Shown here: positions 17,992 through 27,000 of the stretch, piece by piece
How positions within the stretch are numbered: the stretch's first letter is position 1
Layout of the letters: each line of letters starts with the position of its first letter
Assembly (NCBI GenBank): GCA_027338645.1
Contig: DAHWSH010000052.1
Span: forward strand, 32,831-96,830
DNA length: 64,000 nt
Reading direction: 5' to 3'
Source of the DNA: JAJZIH01 sp021785265
Lineage (GTDB): Bacteria > Pseudomonadota > Gammaproteobacteria > JAKAQQ01
The notes under the pieces: generated by a model
What the model was told of the DNA's origin: nothing
Database searches by the model: none
Seen by the model: the letters and a program-made list of their open reading frames with translations, nothing else
Translations under genes and position numbers: made by a program

Positions 17992-18470
17992 CGTTCCTCC
18001 TGGGACCATTGTCCAAAGGGATGTTCGGCCAAAAACTGGTTGTAAAAGCGGGGATCGTCTGTCAACTCCCGACCTACCCAGTCGGGTAGAGGCACCCTCT
18101 CTCCCACGCTCCCGAGCTCGATTTCGGCGAGCACCAGTCCATCATTCCGGCCGGAGAACACATCGACCTCCCAGAGTCGCCCCTCGCAGGGCACGGCATG
18201 GCGGACCTTCTCCACCAGTCGTCCTCCGGCATAGGTCCCGAGCAACACGTGGGCTTCTTCGGGTGGGATCGCATACTCGAACTCCATCCGGGCGGGACCG
18301 GCAAGACGGCTTTTCAGGGTGAGCCGTCCCTCCCCTGCCGTGACCCGCACGCGGACGGTCAGATCCGCTCCTTGAGCGATATAGCCCTGGCGGAGAGGCC
18401 GGGCGGAGACGGCCAGCGCCCGCCAGCCATCGGTCCGGACCCAGTATTTGCGCTCGATTTCCTCCCTCAT
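17973..18470 (-). CDS. CYTH-domain protein (triphosphate tunnel family)
   Basis: A 165-residue CYTH-fold protein opening with MREEIERKYWV, the ExExK signature of triphosphate-binding tunnel enzymes. Alternating basic and acidic strand residues (RVRVTAGEGRLTLKSR; WEVDVFSGRNDGLVLAEIEL) fit the eight-stranded tunnel. Bacterial relatives hydrolyse inorganic triphosphate or thiamine triphosphate, or make cAMP; which applies here is unknown. ATG 18470 overlaps the rlmD stop by 4 bp. Confidence 0.85.
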   Translation of the reverse strand: MREEIERKYWVRTDGWRALAVSARPLRQGYIAQGADLTVRVRVTAGEGRLTLKSRLAGPARMEFEYAIPPEEAHVLLGTYAGGRLVEKVRHAVPCEGRLWEVDVFSGRNDGLVLAEIELGSVGERVPLPDWVGRELTDDPRFYNQFLAEHPFGQWSQEERCSLDR

Positions 18471-19744
18471 GCGCGGACAAAAAGGGCCAGGCATTCGAGA
18501 TGAGCCGTCTGCGGAAACATATCGTAGGTCCGCAAGCGAATGAATCGGTATCCCAAATCACGGACGAGGCGGGCCGCATCGCGGGCCAGAGTGGCCGGAT
18601 GACAGGAAACGTAAAGCAGGCGTTCCGGACGCCAACGGGAAAAAGCCTCGAGAACAGACGCCGCCCCCGACCGTGGCGGATCGAGCACAACCCCTTCCAC
18701 GGATCCCCCAACCGCGAGCCCCTCGAGCGGCCGGCTGAGGTCAGCCTGGGCGACGTGCACGTTGGGAAGGCCATTGCGCCGGATATTGTGCCGGAGGGTC
18801 TCGCAGGATCCCGGGTGACCTTCGACGGCAATCACGGATCCGGCACGCCGGGCCAGGGGAAGGGAAAAATTGCCGACTCCAGCGTAAAGATCCAGCCAGC
18901 CTCCGGCTGGAGACGGATCCGCCCACACCACGAGATCACGCACGAGCGACCGGTTGACCCCTTCGTGGACCTGGATGAAATCGGCGACCCGGAAAGCGAT
19001 CTCGCAATCGAACTCGTCGAGCCGGTAGCTCTGGCGCAGGGTCACAGCTCCCGATGAACCCTCCACCGGCCCCTCCTCTTCGACCGGAAGGCCAAGGGCG
19101 GCGAGTCGGGCTCCCAAAGCCCGCCACCCGGCGGGTCTCAAACCGGGTCGGGCAAAAAGTCGTGCGGCCGGTCCCTGGTCGCCGGAGGCGAGTTCGATCC
19201 CCGAAAGCGCCCGGCGATCGGGAATCGGATCCAGGAGTTCGCCCAGCCGGGTCACCCATTCGGCCAGTGCCGGAACCAGGATCGGGCATTGCCTGAGCGC
19301 GAAGACACTTCGCCCCCCCCGGGTCCGGTAGCCGATCTCAAGACGGCCGCCGGAGGCGACCTCACAGTGGAGTCGGGCACGCCGCCGGTAGGACCAGGAC
19401 TGACCCGTGACGGGCAGATCCACCTGTTCCGGGCAAAGCTGCCCGATCCGCTCGAGGACTTCAAGCGTGGCTGCGGTCTTGTGCCGAATCTGGGCTGCGG
19501 GATCGAGCATCTGGAGCGCGCATCCCCCGCAGCTCCCGAAATGCGGACAAACCGGCTCCTTTCGGTCGACGGAACGCCGGAGGTAGCGCCGGGGTCTCGC
19601 CTCGTCATAACGGGCATGACGCCGGCCCATCGCCACCTCCACGCGCTCGCCAGGCAGGGCGTCAGGGACGAAAAGTGTCTTGCCCTCGTGGTGCGCCACT
19701 CCGAGACCCTCGAGCGTAAGTCTTTCGATCTCGACCGATATCAT
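18467..19744 (-). CDS. rlmD: 23S rRNA (uracil-1939-C5)-methyltransferase RlmD
   Basis: A 425-residue RumA/RlmD enzyme that methylates U1939 of 23S rRNA. An N-terminal TRAM domain is followed by the iron-sulfur cysteine motif CPHFGSCGGC, a further cluster cysteine in RQCPIL, the SAM motif LDLYAGVGNFSLPLA, the DPPRSG motif and the catalytic Cys in YVSCHPATLARD. ATG 19744 overlaps the upstream exonuclease stop by 4 bp; in-frame sequence further upstream lies inside that gene. Confidence 0.93.
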   Translation of the reverse strand: MISVEIERLTLEGLGVAHHEGKTLFVPDALPGERVEVAMGRRHARYDEARPRRYLRRSVDRKEPVCPHFGSCGGCALQMLDPAAQIRHKTAATLEVLERIGQLCPEQVDLPVTGQSWSYRRRARLHCEVASGGRLEIGYRTRGGRSVFALRQCPILVPALAEWVTRLGELLDPIPDRRALSGIELASGDQGPAARLFARPGLRPAGWRALGARLAALGLPVEEEGPVEGSSGAVTLRQSYRLDEFDCEIAFRVADFIQVHEGVNRSLVRDLVVWADPSPAGGWLDLYAGVGNFSLPLARRAGSVIAVEGHPGSCETLRHNIRRNGLPNVHVAQADLSRPLEGLAVGGSVEGVVLDPPRSGAASVLEAFSRWRPERLLYVSCHPATLARDAARLVRDLGYRFIRLRTYDMFPQTAHLECLALFVRA

Positions 19745-20553
19745 GCAGGATCCGCGGGCAACTCCCAGAAGCGCCGGTCCCACTGCGCGAGGAATTCCTG
19801 CCAGTGGGGTTCCGGATGAGCGACCAAGAACGCTTCGACCTCCCGGATTGCGGCTTGAAAGCGATCGCCCGCCAGGCGGCCGCGCATCCGTTCCAGACGG
19901 AGAAACAGAAGGTACGTGGTGAGCGCATCGACCTCGCAATAACGGTCGATGCGGTCCCGTTCGCCGGCGAGATAGGACGCGAGCACCTCGGATCCGGACA
20001 GGTCCAGCTTGCCGGGCAGCCCGACCAGGCGCGCGGCCTCATCGAGGCGGACGGCGTTGCGCCCGGACTGGTAGCCCCCCAAGACGTCCATGAGGTCCGT
20101 GTGGCGCCAGTGGTAGCGGGACCGGTAGTGGTTGAAGCGGAACTCCGGCAGATGGTCTCCGGTTTCCCAATAGGTGGCCGCCGGAATCGCGTACCGGAAA
20201 GCCCGGTACTGAAGGACCGGGAGATCGAAGGCGTTTCCATTCCAGCTGACGAGACGAGGCTTGTGGCGGTCCAGGCCGGAAAAAAAACGTTTGATCCGCT
20301 CGTGTTCGCTGTCAAGACGGGCGCCCAGGGAAAAACACTTGAGTTCGTGATCGGTCCGGAGGACCATGCCGATCACGAGCACGGCATGGAGATGGATCGG
20401 CATGAACTCACTCCCGCCGGTGTCCTGCCGACGCTTCTGCAGCATGGCCTCCATCTGCTCCGCTTCCGAGAGATCCTCGAGCCCCCACAGGCGGGATCCC
20501 AGCGCAGTATCCGGAATGGTTTCGATATCAAAGGCCAGTATCGGCTCGCTCAA
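19741..20553 (-). CDS. PolB-like 3'-5' exonuclease
   Basis: A 270-residue DnaQ-fold exonuclease of the 'predicted 3'-5' exonuclease related to PolB' family. Exo I is FDIETIP (residues 8-14), Exo II is around WNGNAFDLPVL, and Exo III is around YCEVDALTTYLL, together giving the DEDD-type acidic set. Its cellular substrate is not established. It is the first gene of the rlmD-CYTH-nagZ-hpt operon, only 46 bp from a divergent gene. Confidence 0.85.
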   Translation of the reverse strand: MSEPILAFDIETIPDTALGSRLWGLEDLSEAEQMEAMLQKRRQDTGGSEFMPIHLHAVLVIGMVLRTDHELKCFSLGARLDSEHERIKRFFSGLDRHKPRLVSWNGNAFDLPVLQYRAFRYAIPAATYWETGDHLPEFRFNHYRSRYHWRHTDLMDVLGGYQSGRNAVRLDEAARLVGLPGKLDLSGSEVLASYLAGERDRIDRYCEVDALTTYLLFLRLERMRGRLAGDRFQAAIREVEAFLVAHPEPHWQEFLAQWDRRFWELPADPA

Positions 20554-20585
20554 ACCCCCCCCTGTTCCGGTCGCACCGCTCTTGC

Positions 20586-20600
20586 TAGAATCTCATTCTA
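20586..20600. promoter_or_regulatory. Palindrome with opposed TAGAAT -10 elements
   Basis: TAGAAT (20586-20591), CTC, ATTCTA (20595-20600) is a perfect 15-bp inverted repeat giving a TAGAAT -10 on each strand. On the plus strand it is preceded by TGC, an extended -10. Transcription would begin near 20598, at or next to ATG 20600, which has no ribosome site before it. On the minus strand it would serve the exonuclease operon. Confidence 0.45.
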
Positions 20601-21571
20601 TGCGTAAAACCCTGATCGGGGGCCTCCTGGCGCTAGTGGCTGGCTTGGGGATGACCCCGGCACACGGAGCCCGACCGACCGCCCCGGAACTCACCCTCAT
20701 CGAGCGGGCGGGTCAACCGGTTTACCAGGCGTTCGGCCGTGACCTCAAGGCCGCCTTGTCCCGGCGGGGCGTGACCCGCATCGAGATTTTCAAGCGACAA
20801 TCGGGAACCCGAATGGACCCGCTGGAGATCGGTCGCCTCGACCGGTCGGTGCTCATCGTGACCGTGGGACCCGGGAGCCTCGCCTGGCTTCTCGCTCAAC
20901 ATCCCACGACACCGGTTCTGGCCCTGTACGTGACCCGCGAAACGTTCCGCCGACTGACCCGATCCGTACACGCTTCCGTGACGGCCATCTACTTGAACCA
21001 GCCCTTCGGACGCTTTCTCGATCTGGCCGTGACCCTGATCCCGCGCCTGCACGCGATCTCCGCGGTTTTGAGCCAGAATCAGAAATGGCGACGCCGAAGC
21101 ATTGAACGGATCGCCCATGCCCACGGTTATACCGCCCATGTCATCGTGACGCCACCCGAACCGCGAGCCATTTTCAGCGCATTCCGATTTGCCCTGCCCG
21201 GCACCGATGCCCTGATCGAACTCCCCGATGCCACAGTCTACAATGCGCTCACCCTTCCAGAAATCTTCCTGCGGGCCTTCCGCTATGGCGTTCCGGTGAT
21301 CGGCTACGCACCCGAGTACGTCCATGACGGTGCCCTAGCCGGCCTCTATTCCACACCCGACCAGTTCAGTCGCCAGGCCCTGCCGATCGTGCTCGCGGCA
21401 GCAAGTCACAGGCTCTCCCGACTGCCCGCCCCGGCCTATCCCCGGCGATTCACGGTGTTGCTCAACCGTTCGGTCGCCGGCACGCTGGGCATTCCGCTTC
21501 CGTCCCTGTCACAGATTCTCAAGGCCTTGCATCGCCACGTCCGACCGAAACCGGTCGAGTTTGGGATATGA
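20600..21571 (+). CDS. Periplasmic ABC-type substrate-binding-like protein
   Basis: A 323-residue exported protein. The signal peptide is MRKTLIGGLLALVAGLG with cleavage likely after AHG. The rest resembles the type I periplasmic binding proteins annotated 'ABC transporter substrate-binding' (PF04392-like): alternating alpha/beta sequence with VLIVTVGPGSLAWLL and a hinge region near ALIELPDATVYN. No transporter genes are next to it; the stop overlaps the start of the hybrid kinase by 4 bp, so it more likely acts as a sensor subunit presenting a ligand to the kinase. ATG 20600 is chosen because sequence upstream is antisense to the exonuclease and the signal peptide begins here. Confidence 0.7.
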   Translation: MRKTLIGGLLALVAGLGMTPAHGARPTAPELTLIERAGQPVYQAFGRDLKAALSRRGVTRIEIFKRQSGTRMDPLEIGRLDRSVLIVTVGPGSLAWLLAQHPTTPVLALYVTRETFRRLTRSVHASVTAIYLNQPFGRFLDLAVTLIPRLHAISAVLSQNQKWRRRSIERIAHAHGYTAHVIVTPPEPRAIFSAFRFALPGTDALIELPDATVYNALTLPEIFLRAFRYGVPVIGYAPEYVHDGALAGLYSTPDQFSRQALPIVLAAASHRLSRLPAPAYPRRFTVLLNRSVAGTLGIPLPSLSQILKALHRHVRPKPVEFGI

Positions 21572-24285
21572 ATCTCGGAATCCGCGGCCGGGTGCTCCTG
21601 ATCGCCTGGGGCCCCGCCGCATTGATCGCCATCGCCCTGGCCGTCTATTTCGTCTCGAGCAACCTGGCCGCCCTACGGGCTTCCCGCCGGATCCTGGGAC
21701 AGACCGTGTCCCGACAGCTGGCACCCGCCGCCCAGTACGGCGTGCTGTCGAACAACGCCACGATCCTCCGCCGGCTGATCGATCCGGCACTGGCCCAATC
21801 GGCTATCTCCTCGATCGTGATCGAAAACCATTCCGGTCGAATTCTGGCCAGTGGATTCCGCAAGCGGGAGCCGATGAACTGGGTCGAACGCAGTGGCCAA
21901 CTCATCGCCAACCTCATTTCCGGATCGCCCGGCAATGCCAGGACCTTTTCCTCTCCGGTCACGATCCGGCCGCTTCCGGTGGGCCCGGTGTACGGACTCT
22001 TCCACCACCGAAGTAAAAAGCTCTCCGCACCCGAGGAGACCCTGGGCACCGTCCGGGTCACGCTCTCCGCCGAGCACCTGGGCGACCAGGAAAGTCGGAT
22101 CCTGATCGAGGGTCTGGTCCTCATGATGCTGGGACTGCTCGCGACCTTTGTGCTGGCCGAGCGAATGAGCCGCTCGATCACCCACCCGGTGCTCCGCATG
22201 CTGCAATCGGTGAGTAAACTGTCCGAAGGGCAGATGTCGATCCGTCTGCCGGAAAGTTCCTACGGGGAACTGGGGCGACTCGAGCACGGCATCAACCAGC
22301 TCGCGGAGCAGATCGGGCACAGCACCCGGCAGCTCGAGGCCGAGGTCATCCAGGCCACCCAGGAACTCCGGGAAACCCTGGAGGAGGTGGAAAGCAAAAA
22401 TGTCGCCCTGGATCTCGCGCGCAAGCAGGCCGTAGCCGCCAACCGCGCCAAAACGACGTTTCTGGCCAACATCAACCACGAGATCCGCACCCCGATGAAC
22501 ACCATTCTGGGCTACGCCGATTTCCTCACGGCCACGCCCCTCGATGCGGATCAACAGGAGTACCTCGGGTGGATCCAGCGCTCCGGGCAGCACCTGCTCA
22601 GCCTCATCGACGAAGTCCTGCATTTCTCCCGGATCGAGGCGGGACACCTGGACCTCTCGCACGCGCCCTGCGATGTCCACATCCTGCTCGAGGAAGTCAT
22701 TGCCGCCCTCGCCCCACAGGCTTTGCAGAAGGGCTTGGATTTCCTGCCGGACCTCTATGAGGAACCGCCGCTCCAGGTGCTGGCGGATGCCGGCCGCCTG
22801 CGCCAGATCCTGAACAACCTGATCGGCAATGCGATCAAATTCACCGAGCATGGCTTGATCCGTGTCCGGGCACGGCAGGAGATTCTGGCGGACCGGATCA
22901 CGTTCCATCTCGACGTGGAGGATGAGGGCATCGGCCTGTCTCCCGAGGATCGGGCACGCATCTTCGAGCCCTTCGCCCAAGCCGACAGTTCAACCTCCCG
23001 CCGGTTCGGCGGCGTCGGACTGGGGCTTGCGATCTGCCGGCGCATCGTCGAAGCCATGAAAGGAAGCATCCGGGTGGAGGGCCTGCCCGGAGTGGGGACC
23101 CGTTTCGGAGTCTGCCTCAGCTTTTCACCGGTTCCCGAAGCGCTTCCCGTTCCGGTCACGAGTTTCCCGTATCCGATCCGCCTTTCGGGCCCTCCCGCCT
23201 ACCGTGACTGTTTCGAACGACGTTTCGCGGCCTGGGGTTTTGAGATCATTCCTCCGGCCGAAGGACCTCCCGGGCCGGACGCCAGCCCACCGGCTCTCGA
23301 GGTCGAGATTCTCGGGCTCGCGGAGCTGACCCGGGAGTTACCCGCGCCGGGCCCGGAGGGGCTGCGGCGGCTGGTTCTGGCCGCCACCGCCGACCGTCGG
23401 GAGCATCGGCGGATTGGTCAGGTTCGGAATGCCATCTGCCTGCCTGTCCATGCCACCGTCCGCGACCTCAAACAGGCGCTTGTCGAACTGCTCCAAGCCA
23501 CGCCTTCTGCACCGGCGCCGAAGCGACGCGACTCGGAGGCGGATTTCTGGAATCTCTTCCGTCAGGAACTGCCCCGCCAGGTAGAGGTCCTGCGCAACGC
23601 CTGGACAATCCATCCGGATCCACAGAAAATCCGGGAAGCCCTGCATCAGCTCGAAGGCACGGCCCGCTTCTGCAAACTACCCGCCCTGCAGGTGGCCATC
23701 TCGCGTCTCCGCAGCCACGGACAGACCCACCCGGACGATCATGGCCTCGACTCCGCTGCCTGGCAGGATCTTGAGCAGGCCGTCACGGCGATCCTTGAAG
23801 ACCCGACGACCCGTATCCCGACGCCCGCCCGTCCGTCTCAGGCGAACCCCTCAGGGCTCCTTGCCGGGATCCGCATGCTGGTGGCCGAGGACAACGCCAT
23901 CAACCGAACCCTGATCGGTCGCATGCTGGAACAGCAGGGGGCCCGGGTGTGGCTCTGCCCGAACGGGGTTGGCCTGGTCGGCATGATCGAGAGCGTGGAA
24001 CCGGACGTCGTGCTCCTCGATATCCACATGCCCGAAATGGACGGCATCGAAACCGCACGCCAAATTACGGCCAACCACCCGGCTCTCCCGCTCGTCGCGA
24101 TCAGCGCCGACATTCTCCCGGAGACCCGGATCCGCGCCCTCAACTCCGGAATCCGCGAGTATCTGGTCAAACCGATCCGGGCGATTACGCTGGCCGAAAC
24201 CATCCAGCGGGTACTCAGCCGTTCGTCCCGCGTCCAAAGGCCACCGCAAAGGCCAGTGCCCAGTCCAACTCGTCCGCCAAGCTGA
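21568..24285 (+). CDS. Hybrid sensor histidine kinase with Hpt before a C-terminal receiver
   Basis: A 905-residue BarA/GacS-like hybrid kinase. Two membrane helices (about residues 10-30 and 180-200) flank a periplasmic domain; then come HAMP, a coiled coil, HisKA with His304 in FLANINHEIRTP, and HATPase (DEGIGLSPEDRARIFEPF; GVGLGLAICRR). A region around 525-650 looks like a receiver that has lost its acidic residues. An Hpt-like segment carries His693 in ALHQLEGTARF, and an intact receiver follows with Asp818 in LLDIHMPEMDG and Lys in YLVKPI. Canonical BarA has receiver then Hpt. Its 3' end overlaps acpS by 71 bp on the other strand. Confidence 0.85.
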   Translation: MNLGIRGRVLLIAWGPAALIAIALAVYFVSSNLAALRASRRILGQTVSRQLAPAAQYGVLSNNATILRRLIDPALAQSAISSIVIENHSGRILASGFRKREPMNWVERSGQLIANLISGSPGNARTFSSPVTIRPLPVGPVYGLFHHRSKKLSAPEETLGTVRVTLSAEHLGDQESRILIEGLVLMMLGLLATFVLAERMSRSITHPVLRMLQSVSKLSEGQMSIRLPESSYGELGRLEHGINQLAEQIGHSTRQLEAEVIQATQELRETLEEVESKNVALDLARKQAVAANRAKTTFLANINHEIRTPMNTILGYADFLTATPLDADQQEYLGWIQRSGQHLLSLIDEVLHFSRIEAGHLDLSHAPCDVHILLEEVIAALAPQALQKGLDFLPDLYEEPPLQVLADAGRLRQILNNLIGNAIKFTEHGLIRVRARQEILADRITFHLDVEDEGIGLSPEDRARIFEPFAQADSSTSRRFGGVGLGLAICRRIVEAMKGSIRVEGLPGVGTRFGVCLSFSPVPEALPVPVTSFPYPIRLSGPPAYRDCFERRFAAWGFEIIPPAEGPPGPDASPPALEVEILGLAELTRELPAPGPEGLRRLVLAATADRREHRRIGQVRNAICLPVHATVRDLKQALVELLQATPSAPAPKRRDSEADFWNLFRQELPRQVEVLRNAWTIHPDPQKIREALHQLEGTARFCKLPALQVAISRLRSHGQTHPDDHGLDSAAWQDLEQAVTAILEDPTTRIPTPARPSQANPSGLLAGIRMLVAEDNAINRTLIGRMLEQQGARVWLCPNGVGLVGMIESVEPDVVLLDIHMPEMDGIETARQITANHPALPLVAISADILPETRIRALNSGIREYLVKPIRAITLAETIQRVLSRSSRVQRPPQRPVPSPTRPPS

Positions 24286-24610
24286 GTTCCACGCCAGCCA
24301 CCCCCATCTCGCGCAGACGGTCCGCCAGCGGACCCGGTGCAAAGTGCACGACCGGCTTGCCTCTTGAATCGGCCAGGATGCTCATGGACTGAAGTGAAAC
24401 CCCGGCGGAAAAACCGGTCCCCAGAGCTTTCGCGACCGCCTCCTTGGCCGCGAAGCGCAGGGCCAGGTAGCGGGCCGGCTCACGCCGGCGGCCCAGTTCC
24501 TGCTGCTCGGATAGAGTCAGGATGCGCTGGACGGCTCGCGCTCCATGTCGCCTCCAGAGGCCGTCCATCCGCGGAATGGAGACGAGATCGGTCCCGACCC
24601 CGTAAATCAC
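24215..24610 (-). CDS. acpS: Holo-[acyl-carrier-protein] synthase
   Basis: A 131-residue phosphopantetheinyl transferase that activates acyl carrier protein. It opens with IYGVGTDLVSIPRM (metal-binding Asp in GTDLV) and has the signature RFAAKEAVAKALGTGF. ATG 24610 overlaps the pdxJ stop by 4 bp. The last 71 bp are antisense to the end of the hybrid kinase gene. Its likely target, AcpP, is encoded at 52410-52652. Confidence 0.93.
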   Translation of the reverse strand: MIYGVGTDLVSIPRMDGLWRRHGARAVQRILTLSEQQELGRRREPARYLALRFAAKEAVAKALGTGFSAGVSLQSMSILADSRGKPVVHFAPGPLADRLREMGVAGVELSLADELDWALAFAVAFGRGTNG

Positions 24611-25344
24611 ACCGCCCCGCCCCGGCGGGCTTCCACCATCCGCTCCTTCATGAGACGGGTGGCGGACTCCAGTCCGATGAACACCGCCCGGCTCACGATG
24701 GAATGTCCGATATTCAAGGTCTCGATCTCGGGAATCGCCGCCACCCCACCGACCGAGTCGTAATCCAACCCATGACCGGCATGCACCATAAGCCCCCGGG
24801 AGCGGGCCAGGCGGGCGGCGTTCCGGAGGCGCTCGAGGCGATGGGCGCGGGACGCAGCATCCCGGGATTCGGCATAGGCGCCCGTGTGGAGTTCGACGGT
24901 ACTGACCCCAAGCTCGCTTGCCGCCTCGATCTCGTCGGCCACAGGATCGACGAACAGGGCCACCCGGATCCCGAACTCCGTGAGTCGACGCACCACCGGA
25001 AACAGGCGGTGTGCCAGGAAACGAACCGCGAGCCCGCTTTCCGTGGTCCGTTCCGCCCGCCGTTCCGGCACAAAACAGACCTCGGCCGGCCGGAGTGATT
25101 CCGCGAACTCGACGATGATCGAGTTCAGGCTCATCTCCAGGTTGATCGGGAGTGGCAGCTCCCGGACGAGACGGGTCACGTCGGATTCCTGGATATGGCG
25201 ACGATCCTCGCGCAGATGGACCGTGATGTTGTCCGCCCCGCCGCGGAGTGCCAGACGGGCCGCCTCCATCGGGTCCGGGTAGCGGGTCTGTCGGGCTTCG
25301 CGGAGGGTCGCCACATGATCGACATTGACCCCGAGCCGGATCAT
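24607..25344 (-). CDS. pdxJ: Pyridoxine 5'-phosphate synthase
   Basis: A 245-residue TIM-barrel enzyme that joins 3-amino-2-oxopropyl phosphate and deoxyxylulose 5-phosphate to make pyridoxine phosphate. The N-terminal IRLGVNVDHVATLREAR and the segments ITVHLREDRRHI and VHAGHGLDYDSV are characteristic. I start at ATG 25344, where family similarity begins; ATG 25377 would add 11 residues and overlap recO by 11 bp, and neither has a strong ribosome site. Standard member of the rnc-era-recO-pdxJ-acpS series. Confidence 0.93.
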   Translation of the reverse strand: MIRLGVNVDHVATLREARQTRYPDPMEAARLALRGGADNITVHLREDRRHIQESDVTRLVRELPLPINLEMSLNSIIVEFAESLRPAEVCFVPERRAERTTESGLAVRFLAHRLFPVVRRLTEFGIRVALFVDPVADEIEAASELGVSTVELHTGAYAESRDAASRAHRLERLRNAARLARSRGLMVHAGHGLDYDSVGGVAAIPEIETLNIGHSIVSRAVFIGLESATRLMKERMVEARRGGAV

Positions 25345-25366
25345 CGGGCCGCCACGCTCGGCCACA

Positions 25367-26086
25367 TCAGGCGCCATGGCGCTTTGCGAAGACTAAAAGC
25401 GACTCCATCCAGGGTCGCACGCCCGGGCTCTGCCCCTTCCCATGAAAGGTATAGACCCCTTCGAGCAGGGAGCGGCTGGCCTTGAGCGAGACTTCATTAC
25501 TCAAGGTCCCGTGGGCCAGGTCCAAAAGCACACGTCCCTCGATGCCGGACACCCCGGCCGGCAGTCGCCGGGCGCCGGAGCAGGGATCAAACGCGTAGTG
25601 AGCCGCCGGATGGATCGGCTCGCGGCTCCCCGCTTCTTCAAGGAGATTGAGGCCATAGCCGAGCTCGACCAGAAGGTCCCGTTCGAACAGACACACCACC
25701 TGAGCCGGCGGGACCCCCTCCCCCAGGGCATCCAGCGCACCGGTATAGCGGGCATAAAGCGAAATCAGCGGTTCAAAGCGTTCGGTCAAGCGGAGGATCA
25801 GTTCATGGAGGTGGAAGCCGGCCCAGAGGGCATCCCCCTTTAGGTGGACTGGAGGACCGGCCCGTTCCGCGCCTCTCAGGGTCGGCAGGCGATTCTCGCC
25901 TCCGCTCCAGGAAACACTCCAGGGCGTAAAGGGCTCGAGACGCGAAGTCCTTCGGGAGCGTCGGGTTCCGCGGGCGAGGACACCGATGCGGCCCTCACGT
26001 CCCGTGAGCAGTTCGACGATCTGGCTCGTCTCCCCGTAGTCCCAGGTATGCAAGACCCAGGCCGGTTCATCCCAGACCCGGATCAT
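25367..26086 (-). CDS. recO: DNA repair protein RecO
   Basis: A 239-residue recombination mediator that helps load RecA in the RecFOR pathway. The N-terminal OB-fold region is WVLHTWDYGETSQIVELLTGREGRIGVLARG, split here at WVLHTWDYGETS and GRIGVLARG as the most conserved parts. ATG 26086 overlaps the era stop by 4 bp. The usual partner gene recR is at 34648-35250. Length is typical and no zinc cysteines are expected in the gammaproteobacterial form. Confidence 0.88.
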   Translation of the reverse strand: MIRVWDEPAWVLHTWDYGETSQIVELLTGREGRIGVLARGTRRSRRTSRLEPFTPWSVSWSGGENRLPTLRGAERAGPPVHLKGDALWAGFHLHELILRLTERFEPLISLYARYTGALDALGEGVPPAQVVCLFERDLLVELGYGLNLLEEAGSREPIHPAAHYAFDPCSGARRLPAGVSGIEGRVLLDLAHGTLSNEVSLKASRSLLEGVYTFHGKGQSPGVRPWMESLLVFAKRHGA

Positions 26087-27000
26087 CCGCCCGTCTCCGG
26101 AGCCCGTGGCACCGAAGCCGACTGGGACTCGCGGGGATGATGGAGGGTCCAATCGGGGTCGACCTCGACCCGGCTATGCAACAGGACCGGACGGCCGAGA
26201 CGCGCTTCGAGTGTATGGCGGACCCGCGTGCCTGCCATCTTGAGCCGCTGCCCGCCGGAGCCGATCACGATCCCCTTCTGGCCCGGACGTTCCACCCAGA
26301 CCCGGAGATCCACCTCCACTCCTCGCCCGGTCTCCTGCCACGACTCGCAGACCACATGCAGGGCGTAGGGCAACTCCGCCGTGAGATCCAGCATGAGCTG
26401 TTCCCGGAAAAGCTCGGCCGCCTGGTCGGGCCAGGCGAGCCCGGTGCCTCTCGTTCCGGAAGTCGGCCGGGTCGGGGCGGGACACGAAGAGCGGATCTGG
26501 TCGGCGAGTACCGTGAGGTTCTCACCCCGGCGGGCGGAGACCGGCACCAGAAATGAAAAGGAAGAGCGGTTCGCGAGTTGTTCAAGAAACGGCAGAAGCG
26601 CCGTTCGTGGCTTGATGCGGTCAATCTGGTTGACCACAACCCCGATCGGCTTGCCGAGCGCGAGAGACCGTTCGAGCAGACGATCTTCCTCATCCCGCCA
26701 CTCGAGACCGGCCACCACGATCAAGAGGAGATCCGACTCGAGCGCCGCATTCCAGACCAGCTCGTTCAGCCGGCGCTGAAGACGATGCTGGGGACGGTCC
26801 AAGACGCCGGGTGTGTCCCAGATCCGGATCTCGGCCCCGGCCCCAGGCAGGGGCACGGCCACCACGAGGCGGGTGGTCGCCGGTTTCGGGGTGACGATGC
26901 TGAGCCGGCTGCCCACCAGGGCGTTGAAAAGGGTCGACTTGCCGACATTGGGCCGGCCCAAGAGAACGGCCGCCCTCGCGCTTCCGGTCGTCTCAGTCAT
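26083..27000 (-). CDS. era: GTPase Era
   Basis: A 305-residue ribosome-assembly GTPase that binds the 3' end of 16S rRNA. G1 is GRPNVGKSTLFN, G3 is WDTPGV, G4 is NQID, and a C-terminal KH domain contains GIVIGSGGQRLKM. Between G4 and the KH domain an extra proline-rich stretch (SSCPAPTRPTSG) is slightly unusual. ATG 27000 overlaps the end of rnc by 8 bp; the long frame upstream is antisense or out-of-frame to rnc. Confidence 0.93.
   Translation of the reverse strand: MTETTGSARAAVLLGRPNVGKSTLFNALVGSRLSIVTPKPATTRLVVAVPLPGAGAEIRIWDTPGVLDRPQHRLQRRLNELVWNAALESDLLLIVVAGLEWRDEEDRLLERSLALGKPIGVVVNQIDRIKPRTALLPFLEQLANRSSFSFLVPVSARRGENLTVLADQIRSSCPAPTRPTSGTRGTGLAWPDQAAELFREQLMLDLTAELPYALHVVCESWQETGRGVEVDLRVWVERPGQKGIVIGSGGQRLKMAGTRVRHTLEARLGRPVLLHSRVEVDPDWTLHHPRESQSASVPRAPETGG

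Noticed and set aside
24337..25098. Long plus-strand frame across acpS and pdxJ
   Set aside because: Both minus-strand genes have clear motifs; this frame is the antisense shadow of high-GC codons.
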